Notes under the pieces: model-generated | Database searches by the model: none | Told to the model about the DNA's origin: nothing | Seen by the model: only the letters and a program-made list of their open reading frames with translations | Translations under genes and position numbers: made by a program | Assembly: GCA_022781445.1 (NCBI GenBank) | Contig: JALETQ010000005.1 | Location: 40,300 to 104,299 of the forward strand | Length of the DNA stretch: 64,000 nt | Direction: 5' to 3' | From: Prevotella sp. | GTDB lineage: Bacteria > Bacteroidota > Bacteroidia > Bacteroidales > Bacteroidaceae | In this document: piece after piece, positions 56,307 through 64,000 of the stretch | How the letters are laid out: every line of letters begins with the position of its first letter | How positions within the stretch are numbered: the stretch's first letter is position 1

Positions 56307-57569
56307 TTATAAGATGGGAGCAAGCCAATGGGCAAGCCACCCCACAAAACGACGCCAAGGTGAGCGGAACTCTTTCCATGATTCGGGTGTGAGCTTGAAA
56401 CTATTTTGCTTGTCTGCCTCAAAGAGGTCGCTCAACCGACGGCTGGTACAACTATCTACGACAACCGCATTTTCCTCATAATCGAAATAAAGACTGCGCG
56501 AATTGAGGTTCGCACTGCCGATGGTGCACAGCATGCCATCGACAACCATTGTTTTGGAATGGTGGAAGCCCGGCTTGTAAATCCACACTTCGACCCCCTT
56601 TTTCATCAGTCGGTGTACGTTATAGTACACACAATCGGGCGTGAGAGGTATGTCGCTATGTGCCGATACCATGATTTCTACCTTCACGCCACGCTCGACG
56701 GCACGCCGGAGAGCTTTCTTGAGCGGCACATTGAGAGTGAGATAGGGGTTGATGATCTTGATGCTCGAACGGGCGGCATTGATGGCATCGAGGTAAAAAC
56801 GACGGATGATCCGGTTGGATGTGCGCGGTTCGCGATTGATAATACCCACCATTTGCCGACCGGTGGTTTCACAGGTGTCAACCTTGAGCAGATGGAGATA
56901 TTTATCGTAACTTTGCGCCCGATAATATTTCGTACCCGAGAGGTTTTGGTGTGTCACACTGTTCCATGTACGGATGAAAATCTTTTGGAGCGTGTGGACT
57001 TCCTCACCTTCGATGCGACAGTGCATGTCGCGCCACTCTCCCACTTCTTTGGTGCCGTGGATGTAATAGTCTGCCACATTCATGCCTCCCGTATATGCCA
57101 CCATACCGTCTATGATGACAATTTTGCGATGGTCGCGGGCAAAGACGTGGTTAACCCATGGAAAGCGAATGGGGTCGAACTCATAGATTTCGATACCGCT
57201 CCGGCGAAGACCGAGGAGGTGTCGTTTACGCAAGGGCCGGTTGTTGGAGTCGTTTCCGAAACCATCGAACAACGCCCTAACCTCGACACCTTCGGAAGCC
57301 TTTTGCCGAAGAAGATCAAACAATGCGCCGGCTATCGAGTCGTTCCGGAAGTTGAAATACTCCAAATGGATGCTGCTGCGTGCCTGACGGATGGCATGGA
57401 ACATATCATCGAACTTCTCCTTTCCGCTTGCCAAGATGGTCACGGTATTGTCGTCAGAGAATGTGACACCTTCGCCACGAAGGAGAGCCACGACCGTACT
57501 GTCAGCCCGTTGGGCATACAGTGATCCGCAACTCAACAATAACAGGAAGAGAGAAGAGAGATATTTCAC
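56307..57569 (-). CDS. Phospholipase D-family protein, cardiolipin synthase-like, with an export signal
   Basis: This 420-residue protein has two HKD motifs: His147-Lys149-Asp154 in HRKIVIIDG, and His337-Lys339-Asp344 in HSKTMVVDG. GGMNVADYY and GSANLNSRS follow them, as in cardiolipin synthases. The usual two N-terminal membrane helices are replaced by a signal sequence (MKYLSSLFLLLLSCGSLYAQ), which can be read as a signal peptidase I site (YAQ) or a lipobox (LLSC). The start is GTG; an upstream in-frame stop (shared with the kdsD stop) rules out a longer form. It follows kdsD by 18 bases. Confidence 0.84.
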   Translation of the reverse strand: MKYLSSLFLLLLSCGSLYAQRADSTVVALLRGEGVTFSDDNTVTILASGKEKFDDMFHAIRQARSSIHLEYFNFRNDSIAGALFDLLRQKASEGVEVRALFDGFGNDSNNRPLRKRHLLGLRRSGIEIYEFDPIRFPWVNHVFARDHRKIVIIDGMVAYTGGMNVADYYIHGTKEVGEWRDMHCRIEGEEVHTLQKIFIRTWNSVTHQNLSGTKYYRAQSYDKYLHLLKVDTCETTGRQMVGIINREPRTSNRIIRRFYLDAINAARSSIKIINPYLTLNVPLKKALRRAVERGVKVEIMVSAHSDIPLTPDCVYYNVHRLMKKGVEVWIYKPGFHHSKTMVVDGMLCTIGSANLNSRSLYFDYEENAVVVDSCTSRRLSDLFEADKQNSFKLTPESWKEFRSPWRRFVGWLAHWLAPIL

Positions 57570-57587
57570 GCAGAAGAACCTTTCTGT

Positions 57588-58565
57588 TTAGAGCATGCAG
57601 GAATAATGATCGACCACACCAAGGAGGTGGTTGTCGGTATCGACGACCAGCACGGAGTGAATCTTGTTGTCGTTCATGATGCGTTGTATATCGGCAATCT
57701 TGGCAGATGGTTCAACCGTCTTGGGACGAGTCGTCATGATGTCGTTCACTGTTCTGTCGAAGAACAGCGATTTCCATTTCTCCATCGCACGGCGGATGTC
57801 CCCATCTGTGATGAGTCCCACGATGACATCATCAACCATTGCCACACCGAGCCCGAGTTTTCCCTTGCTGACATGTATGATGGCATCACCCAAGTGCATA
57901 TCGGGCGAGATGACCGGCAGATGTTCTCTGTGCATGATGTCGCGGGCAGTGGTGAGCAATCGCTTACCCAGTTCGCCACCGGGATGGAACTGGGCAAAGT
58001 CATTGGGCTTGAATGCCCGGACACGCATCAATGCCACTGCCAGCGCATCGCCCATGGCCAAAGCAGCCGTGGTGCTGCTCGTGGGAGCCAGATTGAGCGG
58101 ACACGCCTCACGTTCGACCCACACCCTGATGTGTGCCGTGGAATATTTTGCCAACAACGATTGGGCATTGCCGGTCATGGAGATGATGGGCACCTTCATT
58201 TGCAACAACATCGGAACAAAGCGCAACAGTTCGTCGGTTTGCCCGGAATTGCTCAATGCCAGCACAACGTCATTGGGTGTCATGACACCGAGGTCACCAT
58301 GATACACGTCGAGAGGGTTGATAAAGAATGCCGGGGTACCGGTACTCGAGAGCGTGGCGGCAATCTTGGCACCGATGTTTCCGCTCTTGCCCACACCGGT
58401 GACAATCACTTTACCGGGGCAATGGTATATCATGTCGACGGCTTTCTCGAAATTCTCGTCCAGTTGCGGAATGAGTTCGAGGAGCGCATGGGCTTCTTCT
58501 TCTAAACATTGTCGGGCAAAGTCGTTTGCCATCCGAATGGAATTATCTTTAAGTTCGCTTGTCAT
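57588..58565 (-). CDS. kdsD: KpsF/GutQ-family arabinose-5-phosphate isomerase
   Basis: This 325-residue enzyme interconverts ribulose 5-phosphate and arabinose 5-phosphate, the first step to Kdo. A SIS domain (VTGVGKSGNIGAKIAATLSS, ALSNSGQTDELL) covers residues 30-190, followed by two CBS repeats (DIMHREHLPVISPDMHLGDA, DIMTTRPKTVEPSAKIADIQ). The start at MTSELKDNSIRMANDFARQC fits the family; a 14-residue upstream extension is unlikely. It is grouped with kdsA, as expected for Kdo supply to lipopolysaccharide. Confidence 0.93.
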   Translation of the reverse strand: MTSELKDNSIRMANDFARQCLEEEAHALLELIPQLDENFEKAVDMIYHCPGKVIVTGVGKSGNIGAKIAATLSSTGTPAFFINPLDVYHGDLGVMTPNDVVLALSNSGQTDELLRFVPMLLQMKVPIISMTGNAQSLLAKYSTAHIRVWVEREACPLNLAPTSSTTAALAMGDALAVALMRVRAFKPNDFAQFHPGGELGKRLLTTARDIMHREHLPVISPDMHLGDAIIHVSKGKLGLGVAMVDDVIVGLITDGDIRRAMEKWKSLFFDRTVNDIMTTRPKTVEPSAKIADIQRIMNDNKIHSVLVVDTDNHLLGVVDHYSCML

Positions 58566-58776
58566 CGTCGTTGATTGATTTACGGCAGGTGCGCTATCAC
58601 CACCCACCTTAGGTTTGTCTTCGTTCTATCAGTAAAGTTTTCTTCGTCTTCGGATTTCAGTTGGGATGAAACTTATATTTCTTTGATGGCAATGACCGGC
58701 ATGACATCCTCAGGGCTTTCCATCTGTACCCTGTTAATAGTTCGAAGCCAAACAAAACACCGAATGAGGTTTTGCC

Positions 58777-59529
58777 TTATAAGAGTTCTTGTAACAGTCC
58801 GTACAGTTGAGCCAAAGGCAACATGTTGGCGGCATCGCTCAAACCTTCATCGGGGTTGGGATGTACCTCGAAGAAAAAGCCTGTGGCACCAAAAGCCTTG
58901 GCTGCTTTAGCCATGGATGGCACAAACTGACGGTCGCCTCCCGTTTTCCCTCCGGCACCGCCGGGACGCTGCACGCTGTGGGTGCAGTCCATCACCACCC
59001 GGGGAACAATGGAAAGCATGTCGGGGATGTTGCGGAAATCCACGATGAGGTTGTTATAGCCGAACATATTGCCGCGTTCGGTCAGCCACACATCCTTGGC
59101 TCCGGCGGCAAGAGCTTTCTCTACCGGGAATTTCATGTCGTTGCCACTGAGGAACTGGGCCTTCTTGATGTTGATCGTTTTCCCCGTTTTGGCGGCTGCA
59201 ACCAGCAAGTCGGTCTGACGACACAGGAAAGCCGGTATCTGAATGATGTCCGCCACCTTGCCGACGGCTTCTGCCTGACAACTTTCATGGATATCGGTCA
59301 GGATACGCAAGCCATATTGTTGCTTGATGTCCGAAAGCATCTGCAATCCCTTTTCCATTCCAGGACCTCTGAACGAGCCGAGCGAGGTACGGTTTGCTTT
59401 ATCGAAGGAAGCCTTGAAAATGACATCTACACCGAGATCATTGTTGATACGCACGAGTTCTTCAGCCACCTCGTTGAGTAACGTTTGCGATTCAATGACA
59501 CAAGGGCCGGCGATAAAGATTGGTTTCAT
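58777..59529 (-). CDS. kdsA: 3-deoxy-8-phosphooctulonate synthase (Kdo-8-phosphate synthase)
   Basis: This 250-residue enzyme condenses arabinose 5-phosphate with phosphoenolpyruvate. It starts at MKPIFIAGPCVIESQ. FKASFDKANRTSLGSFRGPG, LTDIHESCQAEAVGKVADII, KKAQFLSGNDMKFPVEKA and DCTHSVQRPGG are signature segments. The cysteine in AGPCVIES marks the metal-dependent or related subclass. It has its own promoter, and kdsD follows after 211 bases. Confidence 0.95.
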   Translation of the reverse strand: MKPIFIAGPCVIESQTLLNEVAEELVRINNDLGVDVIFKASFDKANRTSLGSFRGPGMEKGLQMLSDIKQQYGLRILTDIHESCQAEAVGKVADIIQIPAFLCRQTDLLVAAAKTGKTINIKKAQFLSGNDMKFPVEKALAAGAKDVWLTERGNMFGYNNLIVDFRNIPDMLSIVPRVVMDCTHSVQRPGGAGGKTGGDRQFVPSMAKAAKAFGATGFFFEVHPNPDEGLSDAANMLPLAQLYGLLQELL

Positions 59530-59559
59530 GTGTATGGTTCTTCTACTTTTATTGACATA

Positions 59560-59591
59560 CAAAAGTACTTATATTGCATCGAACAGGCAAA
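59560..59591 (-). promoter_or_regulatory. Promoter for kdsA
   Basis: On the minus strand TTTG (59591-59588) and TACTTTTG (59567-59560) are 20 bases apart. The leader is about 25 bases. Confidence 0.72.
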
Positions 59592-59638
59592 TTTTCGGAC
59601 AGTTTTGCTCTACCATGGAGCGTACAGACTCCCAAGTT

Positions 59639-60673
59639 TCACTTTCGGAGCGCGTTTACGGGCAACTGTGAGAAGTGACGATGTCCTTTGAAGTAATAGT
59701 GCCACAGGAGCGAATACGGCTTGCGGGCATCAAGCGCATTTGCGTCTGCACGACAGTGGACAGCCCTGTCAAGGTCGAAGTCGTGCCTCCACTTGCGGAA
59801 AGCCTTCCGGGCACGGAAAACTGCAAGGAAATCACCGAGATTGCGCTGCAGGAGGAGAGCCTGCCATGCAGCCACATAATCAAGCAACCACCTGATGCGC
59901 ATGACTTTCTTCAAATCTTTCTCTGGTAGATTTTTGTAGAGCATGGTCAGGTTGTTGCGAAAATTCAAAAAGGTCTTCATGGGATTGGACTTCGGCAGTG
60001 TCCCTCCCCCCACATGATAGACCACGCTATCGGGTACACAGTAAACGTATCGGCCATGCAGCTGTAGTCTCCAACAAAAGTCAATCTCTTCGTTGTGGGC
60101 AAAGAATCGTGCATCGAGCCCCCCGATGCGATGATAATCGGCCGCCCTGACGAACAACGCCGCGCCGGTTGCCCAACCGACGGGACAAATGTCATCATAT
60201 TGTTGCTCATCGCGTTCGATGGTATCGAAGAGGCGGCCGCGACAGAAAGGATAGCCGTAACGGTCGAGGAAACCGCCGGATCCGCCCGCATATTCAAACG
60301 ACTGCGGGTCGTATACAGCCCTCAGTTTAGGCTGGCAGGCGGCAGCTTCGGGATGATTCTCCATGAAAGTGAGCAGTGGCTGAAGCCAGCCTTCCGTGAC
60401 TTCCACATCACTGTTGAGCAGTACATAATACTCGGCATCGATGGCTTTCAAAGCTCGATTGTAACCCTCGGCAAACCCGAAATTGTGTTCAAAGGTCAAG
60501 AGCTTTACTTCGGGGAAATACTGTCGGACATAACTGACAGAAGCATCCGTCGAAGCATTGTCGGCAATCCATGTCGTGGCAAGGCTACTCGAATGTGCGA
60601 TAACAGTGGGCAGATACTTTTTCAGCATCTCCAACCCATTCCAGTTGAGAATGACAATGGCAACTTTCTGCAT
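59639..60673 (-). CDS. Family 2 glycosyltransferase
   Basis: This 344-residue protein has the GT-A fold signatures VAIVILNWNGLEMLKKYLPT, IADNASTDASVSYVRQYFPE and the metal-binding YYVLLNSDVEVTEGWLQPLL (NSD), like rhamnosyltransferase-type family 2 enzymes. ALFVRAADYHRIGGLDARFF and FAHNEEIDFCWRLQL form the acceptor/catalytic region. No membrane helix is obvious. Its position beside kdsA and kdsD suggests a role in lipopolysaccharide or another glycan; the sugar is unknown. Confidence 0.88.
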   Translation of the reverse strand: MQKVAIVILNWNGLEMLKKYLPTVIAHSSSLATTWIADNASTDASVSYVRQYFPEVKLLTFEHNFGFAEGYNRALKAIDAEYYVLLNSDVEVTEGWLQPLLTFMENHPEAAACQPKLRAVYDPQSFEYAGGSGGFLDRYGYPFCRGRLFDTIERDEQQYDDICPVGWATGAALFVRAADYHRIGGLDARFFAHNEEIDFCWRLQLHGRYVYCVPDSVVYHVGGGTLPKSNPMKTFLNFRNNLTMLYKNLPEKDLKKVMRIRWLLDYVAAWQALLLQRNLGDFLAVFRARKAFRKWRHDFDLDRAVHCRADANALDARKPYSLLWHYYFKGHRHFSQLPVNALRK

Positions 60674-60721
60674 CTTGTTTCTATCTTTTGGTGTGTCGGG
60701 GTGAACAAGCGGTGGCCTTCA

Positions 60722-62089
60722 TCACAGGAAACGTTCCACTTTCAAGGCAGACCCGTTGTGATTGAAGTCACCCAGCACTACTTCGACGAGTCGGTTATCG
60801 TATGCTTCATCGGCTTGCGAAGGCGGCAACTCCACACGGATGTAATTGCGGGTGAAGCCGTGCATGGCTTTTCCCTTGCCGGCTTTTTCGAACAACACTT
60901 CCGCCTGTGTTCCGATATGGCCAGCATAGAAAGACCGGGTCTTACGGTCGGAAAGTTCAAGGAGTCGTTTGCTACGCAGACGTTTCTCTTTCTCTTCAAC
61001 CCGATAGGGTATCTTCAGGGCTGCCGTCCCGGGACGCTCACTGTAGGGAAACACGTGAAGCTGGGTTATGTCGAGCGAGTCGAGCAACTCGTAACAGGCC
61101 TCAAAATATTCGGGACGCTCCCCCCTCGCCCCCACCATGACATCGACACCGATGAAAGCATGGGGCATGCGTTGCCTGATGTGTTTCACCTTATCGACGA
61201 ACAGTGCCGTATCGTAACGGCGGTGCATGAGTTTCAACACCTCGTCCGAGCCGCTTTGGAGCGGAATATGGAAATGGGGCATGAAAGTCCGGCTTGATGC
61301 ACAGAAGTCTATCAACTCATCATCGAGCAGGTCGGGTTCTATACTGCTGATGCGATAGCGGTCGATGCCTTCCACCCGATCAAGTGCTTTGACAAGATTG
61401 AGGAACGTCTCTCCGTCCGACTTGCCGAAATCTCCGATATTGACACCCGTGAGCACAATTTCCTTTCCTCCCTCGGCAGCCACTTGCCCGGCTTGGGCGA
61501 CGAGCGACGCGATGGAAGGATTGCGAGAAAAACCGCGGGCGAAAGGAATGGTACAGTAAGTACAGAAATAGTCGCAGCCGTCTTGAACTTTAAGAAAGTA
61601 GCGTGTGCGATTGCCTCGCGAGCAGGCCGGTGCAAAGGTTTTGATTTCTTTGAGCGGCACCGAATGGAAGGTCTTGTTGCCGGGATGGGTCGGCGTTTCT
61701 CCGCGAGAACGTGCCAGTTTCTCGACCCAAGCGTCCGAGAGGAACTGTATGAGCGACGATTTCTCGTTGGCACCCAGCACCAAGTCCACACCATCCATCC
61801 GGCTGATGGCTTCCGAATCAAGCTGTGCATAACAGCCGGTAACAACCATCAGCGCACCGGGATGCTCCCTCACCATCCTTCGGATGGCCTGACGGCATTT
61901 CTGATCGGCAACGTCGGTCACCGAGCATGTATTGATGAGGCAGATATCAGCCGTCTCTCCTTCTTCCACCCTGCGTACGCCCAACTCATCGAGAAGACGA
62001 GCAAACGTGGATGTTTCAGAGAAGTTGAGCTTGCAACCCAACGTATGATAAGCGGCTTTCTTGCCCTGAAATATAGAACTGTCTATCAT
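60722..62089 (-). CDS. mtaB: tRNA t6A37 methylthiotransferase MtaB
   Basis: This 455-residue radical-SAM enzyme converts t6A37 to ms2t6A in tRNA. The N-terminal UPF0004 domain has cysteines in TLGCKLNFSE, NTCSVTDVADQKC and VVTGCYAQLD. The radical-SAM motif CDYFCTYCTIPFARG and the SAM segments GGKEIVLTGVNIGDFG and PHFHIPLQSGSDEVLKLMHR follow, then a C-terminal TRAM domain. The motif spacing fits MtaB rather than MiaB. A GT2 gene follows after 48 bases. Confidence 0.93.
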   Translation of the reverse strand: MIDSSIFQGKKAAYHTLGCKLNFSETSTFARLLDELGVRRVEEGETADICLINTCSVTDVADQKCRQAIRRMVREHPGALMVVTGCYAQLDSEAISRMDGVDLVLGANEKSSLIQFLSDAWVEKLARSRGETPTHPGNKTFHSVPLKEIKTFAPACSRGNRTRYFLKVQDGCDYFCTYCTIPFARGFSRNPSIASLVAQAGQVAAEGGKEIVLTGVNIGDFGKSDGETFLNLVKALDRVEGIDRYRISSIEPDLLDDELIDFCASSRTFMPHFHIPLQSGSDEVLKLMHRRYDTALFVDKVKHIRQRMPHAFIGVDVMVGARGERPEYFEACYELLDSLDITQLHVFPYSERPGTAALKIPYRVEEKEKRLRSKRLLELSDRKTRSFYAGHIGTQAEVLFEKAGKGKAMHGFTRNYIRVELPPSQADEAYDNRLVEVVLGDFNHNGSALKVERFL

Positions 62090-62280
62090 GTTGCGATCGG
62101 TATGCAGCCTTCAGCCGATTGACCAGTCGTTGTTTTAGTCATACCTTTCCATCTATGAAAGGGCGAAGGCGCAATTTTGTTTGATTCATGTTCCTCGAAG
62201 ATTCCCGTTCCCTGCCTACATCATGCAAGTGGCAGTACGCCAAAGCGGTTGACGGTAGACTTCTTCCGTAAAACAGACGA

Positions 62281-62288
62281 CAAAGGTA
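62281..62288 (-). promoter_or_regulatory. Possible -7 box for mtaB
   Basis: The minus strand reads TACCTTTG, a perfect match. There is no clear -33 TTG. It would give a leader of about 190 bases. Confidence 0.45.
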
Positions 62289-62435
62289 GTGATAATAATT
62301 GAATTCATGAGGTTGTTCAATCAGATTTGTGAGATGTCGACCGGCCAGCATGGGACACATCATTTGCCCCATTCATTCTCCCGATCATAGAATACGACAA
62401 GTCACCGTCGCCAGGTTGTTGGCTCTCTACAACTA

Positions 62436-62693
62436 TTATTTGCGTTTCGATAAAACAAGTTGATATGTTTTCGATTCACCCGATCCGACTGACATTGGCA
62501 CGGATTCCCCGTAGAAATGCCTGTCCCGAAAGTCGAGCTGCAACGTCGCCATACATCCGCCTCGAGGTATCGACCGATCAAGACATGCCACCCGATATGA
62601 CCCTTCTTCTCCGCTTACATCACTTTTCCTCGTTGTTCCTTGTTCTCCGGAACTCCGCACCATCGTAGCACAGGTACATTCCAACACTCTCAT
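62436..62693 (-). pseudogene. Possible remnant or small hypothetical gene
   Basis: An 85-codon open frame ends RDRHFYGESVPMSVGSGESK and then TYQLVLSKRK, a sequence with natural amino-acid composition that reads like the end of a secreted strand-rich protein. An overlapping frame just upstream (to about 62826) has the equally protein-like HESVGMYLCYDGAEFRRT. The pair could be one frameshifted gene. There is no promoter or clear start. The function is not recognised. Confidence 0.25.
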
Positions 62694-62829
62694 GGCTTCC
62701 TATACCATAATAATATATATAAGAAACTTCGGCAAGCATACAGAGCGGTGAAACAAAGTACGACAACATCATCTGCATTTGACAAAATGTCAAATGCCCA
62801 TTTGAAAGGTATTCGCCTTTCTGCACTTT

Positions 62830-63027
62830 ATCTCCAATCGGTCATGAGAAACGGAGTCTGCTTTACCAAATTGCCAATCGGACGGACAGCCTGTTTGCGA
62901 AAGGCATAGCGAGCAATGACAAAACAAACCGACAGATAAGATGCCGGCCGGCGAACATAGCCGAACAGAAATTGTCATGAGTCGTATGTCATATCATACT
63001 ACATGCCTTGACGACCGATTCGGTTTT
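62830..63027 (-). repeat. Long-palindrome intergenic element, copy 11
   Basis: The left end CTCCAATCGGTCATGAGAAA mirrors the right end TTGACGACCGATTCGGTTTT. The interior has CAAACCGACAGATAAGATGC followed by CGGCCGGCGAAC. It lies between the divergent mtaB and lipoprotein genes. Confidence 0.78.
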
Positions 63028-63267
63028 ATCTTCATGATTCGCCTTGACAAAACAGCATATAGGGAATAAACGATCACTAAAACACAACTTTTCAGACATC
63101 GATTCCATCCTTCCGAAAGTCAATTGTAGCGATTGACGGTTGAAAAACTTCATTTTCATCAAATAATTAACAATTCACAAACACCTAATATATAGACACT
63201 TACAAAAAAGTTACATTCACATCACAAAAAAGACGGAAAAAAATGAACGCCGTATTGAAAAAATCCC

Positions 63268-63275
63268 TACCTTTG
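63268..63275 (+). promoter_or_regulatory. -7 box for the small lipoprotein gene
   Basis: TACCTTTG is a perfect -7 match. The upstream TTG is closer than usual (13 bases). The leader is about 45-50 bases. Confidence 0.6.
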
Positions 63276-63327
63276 CAACGTTTTAATAAACAAATGTATT
63301 GTTTTACAGACTTAAAAAGCAAAGAAA

Positions 63328-63510
63328 ATGAAAAAATTAGTTTTAGTAGTAGTTGCCGGCTTGGCTCTTACACTTTCTGTTACATCTTGCAATGAAACCA
63401 AGAAAGCTGACAAAACTGTTGATACCACTGCAATGGATACCACTGCAATGGATACCACAATGACTCAAGACACTGTAGCTCAGCCGACTGACACTGCAGC
63501 CGTTAAGTAA
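63328..63510 (+). CDS. Small lipoprotein with a Thr/Asp-rich repeat tail
   Basis: This is a 60-residue protein. A signal sequence with lipobox (LSVTSC, cysteine at 21) leads to a short acidic tail made of DTTAM repeats (MDTTAMDTTMTQDT). The DNA repeat GATACCACTGCAATG occurs twice in tandem (63421, 63436), followed by a shortened third unit. Similar tiny lipoproteins are common in Bacteroidetes and their function is unknown. A strong terminator follows, so it is a single-gene transcript that may be abundant. Confidence 0.8.
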   Translation: MKKLVLVVVAGLALTLSVTSCNETKKADKTVDTTAMDTTAMDTTMTQDTVAQPTDTAAVK

Positions 63511-63534
63511 TTCATACAACGGAAAAGATTAGAA

Positions 63535-63569
63535 GAGTGACATCCTCAAAGGATGTTCACTCTTTTTTT
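63535..63569 (+). terminator. Intrinsic terminator after the lipoprotein gene
   Basis: GAGTGACATCCT pairs with AGGATG(T)TCACTC (one bulge) around CAA, followed by seven T. Confidence 0.92.
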
Positions 63570-63812
63570 GTGCCCTGATTACTGATGGCAAGTACGCTGT
63601 CACAAGCATATAGAGAATGCTTCGGACCAACAGGAAAGCAACTCGTCCGTTTGTTTTCATCCACGAAGACTCATGCTTACACTTGATAAATGGCAATTCT
63701 TTGGCCAATGAATCTTTTTTCGCACGGTATCTTCACATCGTACTGTCGTCAGAATATCTGCGGCTGTTACGAGAGGGAAACATGAAATAAAACGGTAAGT
63801 GATGAAATCATA

Positions 63813-63841
63813 AAGAGTTCGATCTCAATGATCGAACTCTT
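63813..63841 (-). terminator. Hairpin downstream of tRNA-Thr(TGT)
   Basis: AAGAGTTCGATC (63813-63824) pairs perfectly with GATCGAACTCTT (63830-63841). On the minus strand it ends in TTTATGATTT. It lies about 60 bases past the tRNA 3' end. Confidence 0.65.
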
Positions 63842-63902
63842 CCCTAACTATTAACCCTTAAGCATTTTACAAGTTATAGACTTATAATTTCCAATTCTTG
63901 TG

Positions 63903-63976
63903 AGCCTCTTGTCGGATTCGAACCAACGACCCCGAGATTACAAATCACGTGCTCTGGCCAACTGAGCTAAAGAGGC
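63903..63976 (-). tRNA. tRNA-Thr(TGT)
   Basis: On the minus strand the acceptor stem is GCCTCTT/AAGAGGC, the D arm GCTCAGTTGGCCAGAGC and the T arm GGTTCGAATCC. The anticodon loop TTTGTAA gives anticodon TGT. The anticodon stem CGTGA/TCTCG has a central T-T mismatch. CCA is not encoded. Confidence 0.92.
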
Positions 63977-64000
63977 GGGTGGGTAAGCTTGCTATATCGC

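Overview
The window comes from a Bacteroidales chromosome, most like Prevotellaceae or a close relative. The evidence is the Bacteroidetes promoter signature (TAnnTTTG near -7 with TTG/TTTG about 20 bases upstream) before many genes and RNAs, an 11-subunit Nuo complex without NuoEFG and with fused NuoCD, a full Nqr operon, a fused SudB-SudA flavoprotein, signal peptides ending in AQ, a carboxypeptidase-regulatory-domain TonB receptor, and a tmRNA tag GEKSYALAA. The genus is inference.

Layout. 1-2505: end of an aconitase gene and NADP isocitrate dehydrogenase. 3826-6180: fused SudBA/Nfn-like oxidoreductase. 6663-7781: OmpA-family porin. 8418-8625: tRNA-Thr(CGT) and tRNA-Gly(CCC). 8855-11905: cobUTSC, the nucleotide-loop branch of cobalamin synthesis. 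12366-18389: S41 peptidase, LysM/periplasmic-binding protein, outer-membrane barrel and a POT peptide transporter. 18754-19149: tmRNA. 19326-21722 (minus): TonB receptor. 22364-32398 (minus): nuoABCDHIJKLMN. 32805-33808 (minus): acetyltransferase and flavin reductase. 34549-38083: rpsA, DUF3467 protein, acyl-ACP thioesterase. 38105-38800 (minus): trmD. 39602-42749: hemerythrin/LuxR fusion, a LuxR partner, a BadF-type kinase and an exported hypothetical. 43346-49250: sppA, lpxK, purine nucleoside phosphorylase, thiL, mltG. 49491-55224: nqrABCDEF. 56307-62089 (minus): cls-like, kdsD, kdsA, GT2, mtaB. 63328-63510: small lipoprotein. The window ends in tRNA-Thr(TGT) on the minus strand.

The genes fit an anaerobic energy scheme: citrate to 2-oxoglutarate by aconitase and IDH (NADPH), exchange among NAD(P)H and ferredoxin through SudBA, and two membrane ion pumps (Nuo lacking its NADH module, and Na+-Nqr). 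Envelope functions (OmpA, LpxK, Kdo synthesis, MltG, SppA, TonB receptor) make up most of the rest.

The least expected content is between the genes. About ten copies, plus fragments, of a roughly 200-bp element with inverted-repeat ends and a long imperfect palindromic body occupy the larger intergenic gaps in both orientations. Four gaps also hold arrays with an exact 22-bp period (each with its own constant core followed by a more variable part), and three of these lie beside the palindromic elements. I know of no named family for either, but I could not search databases.
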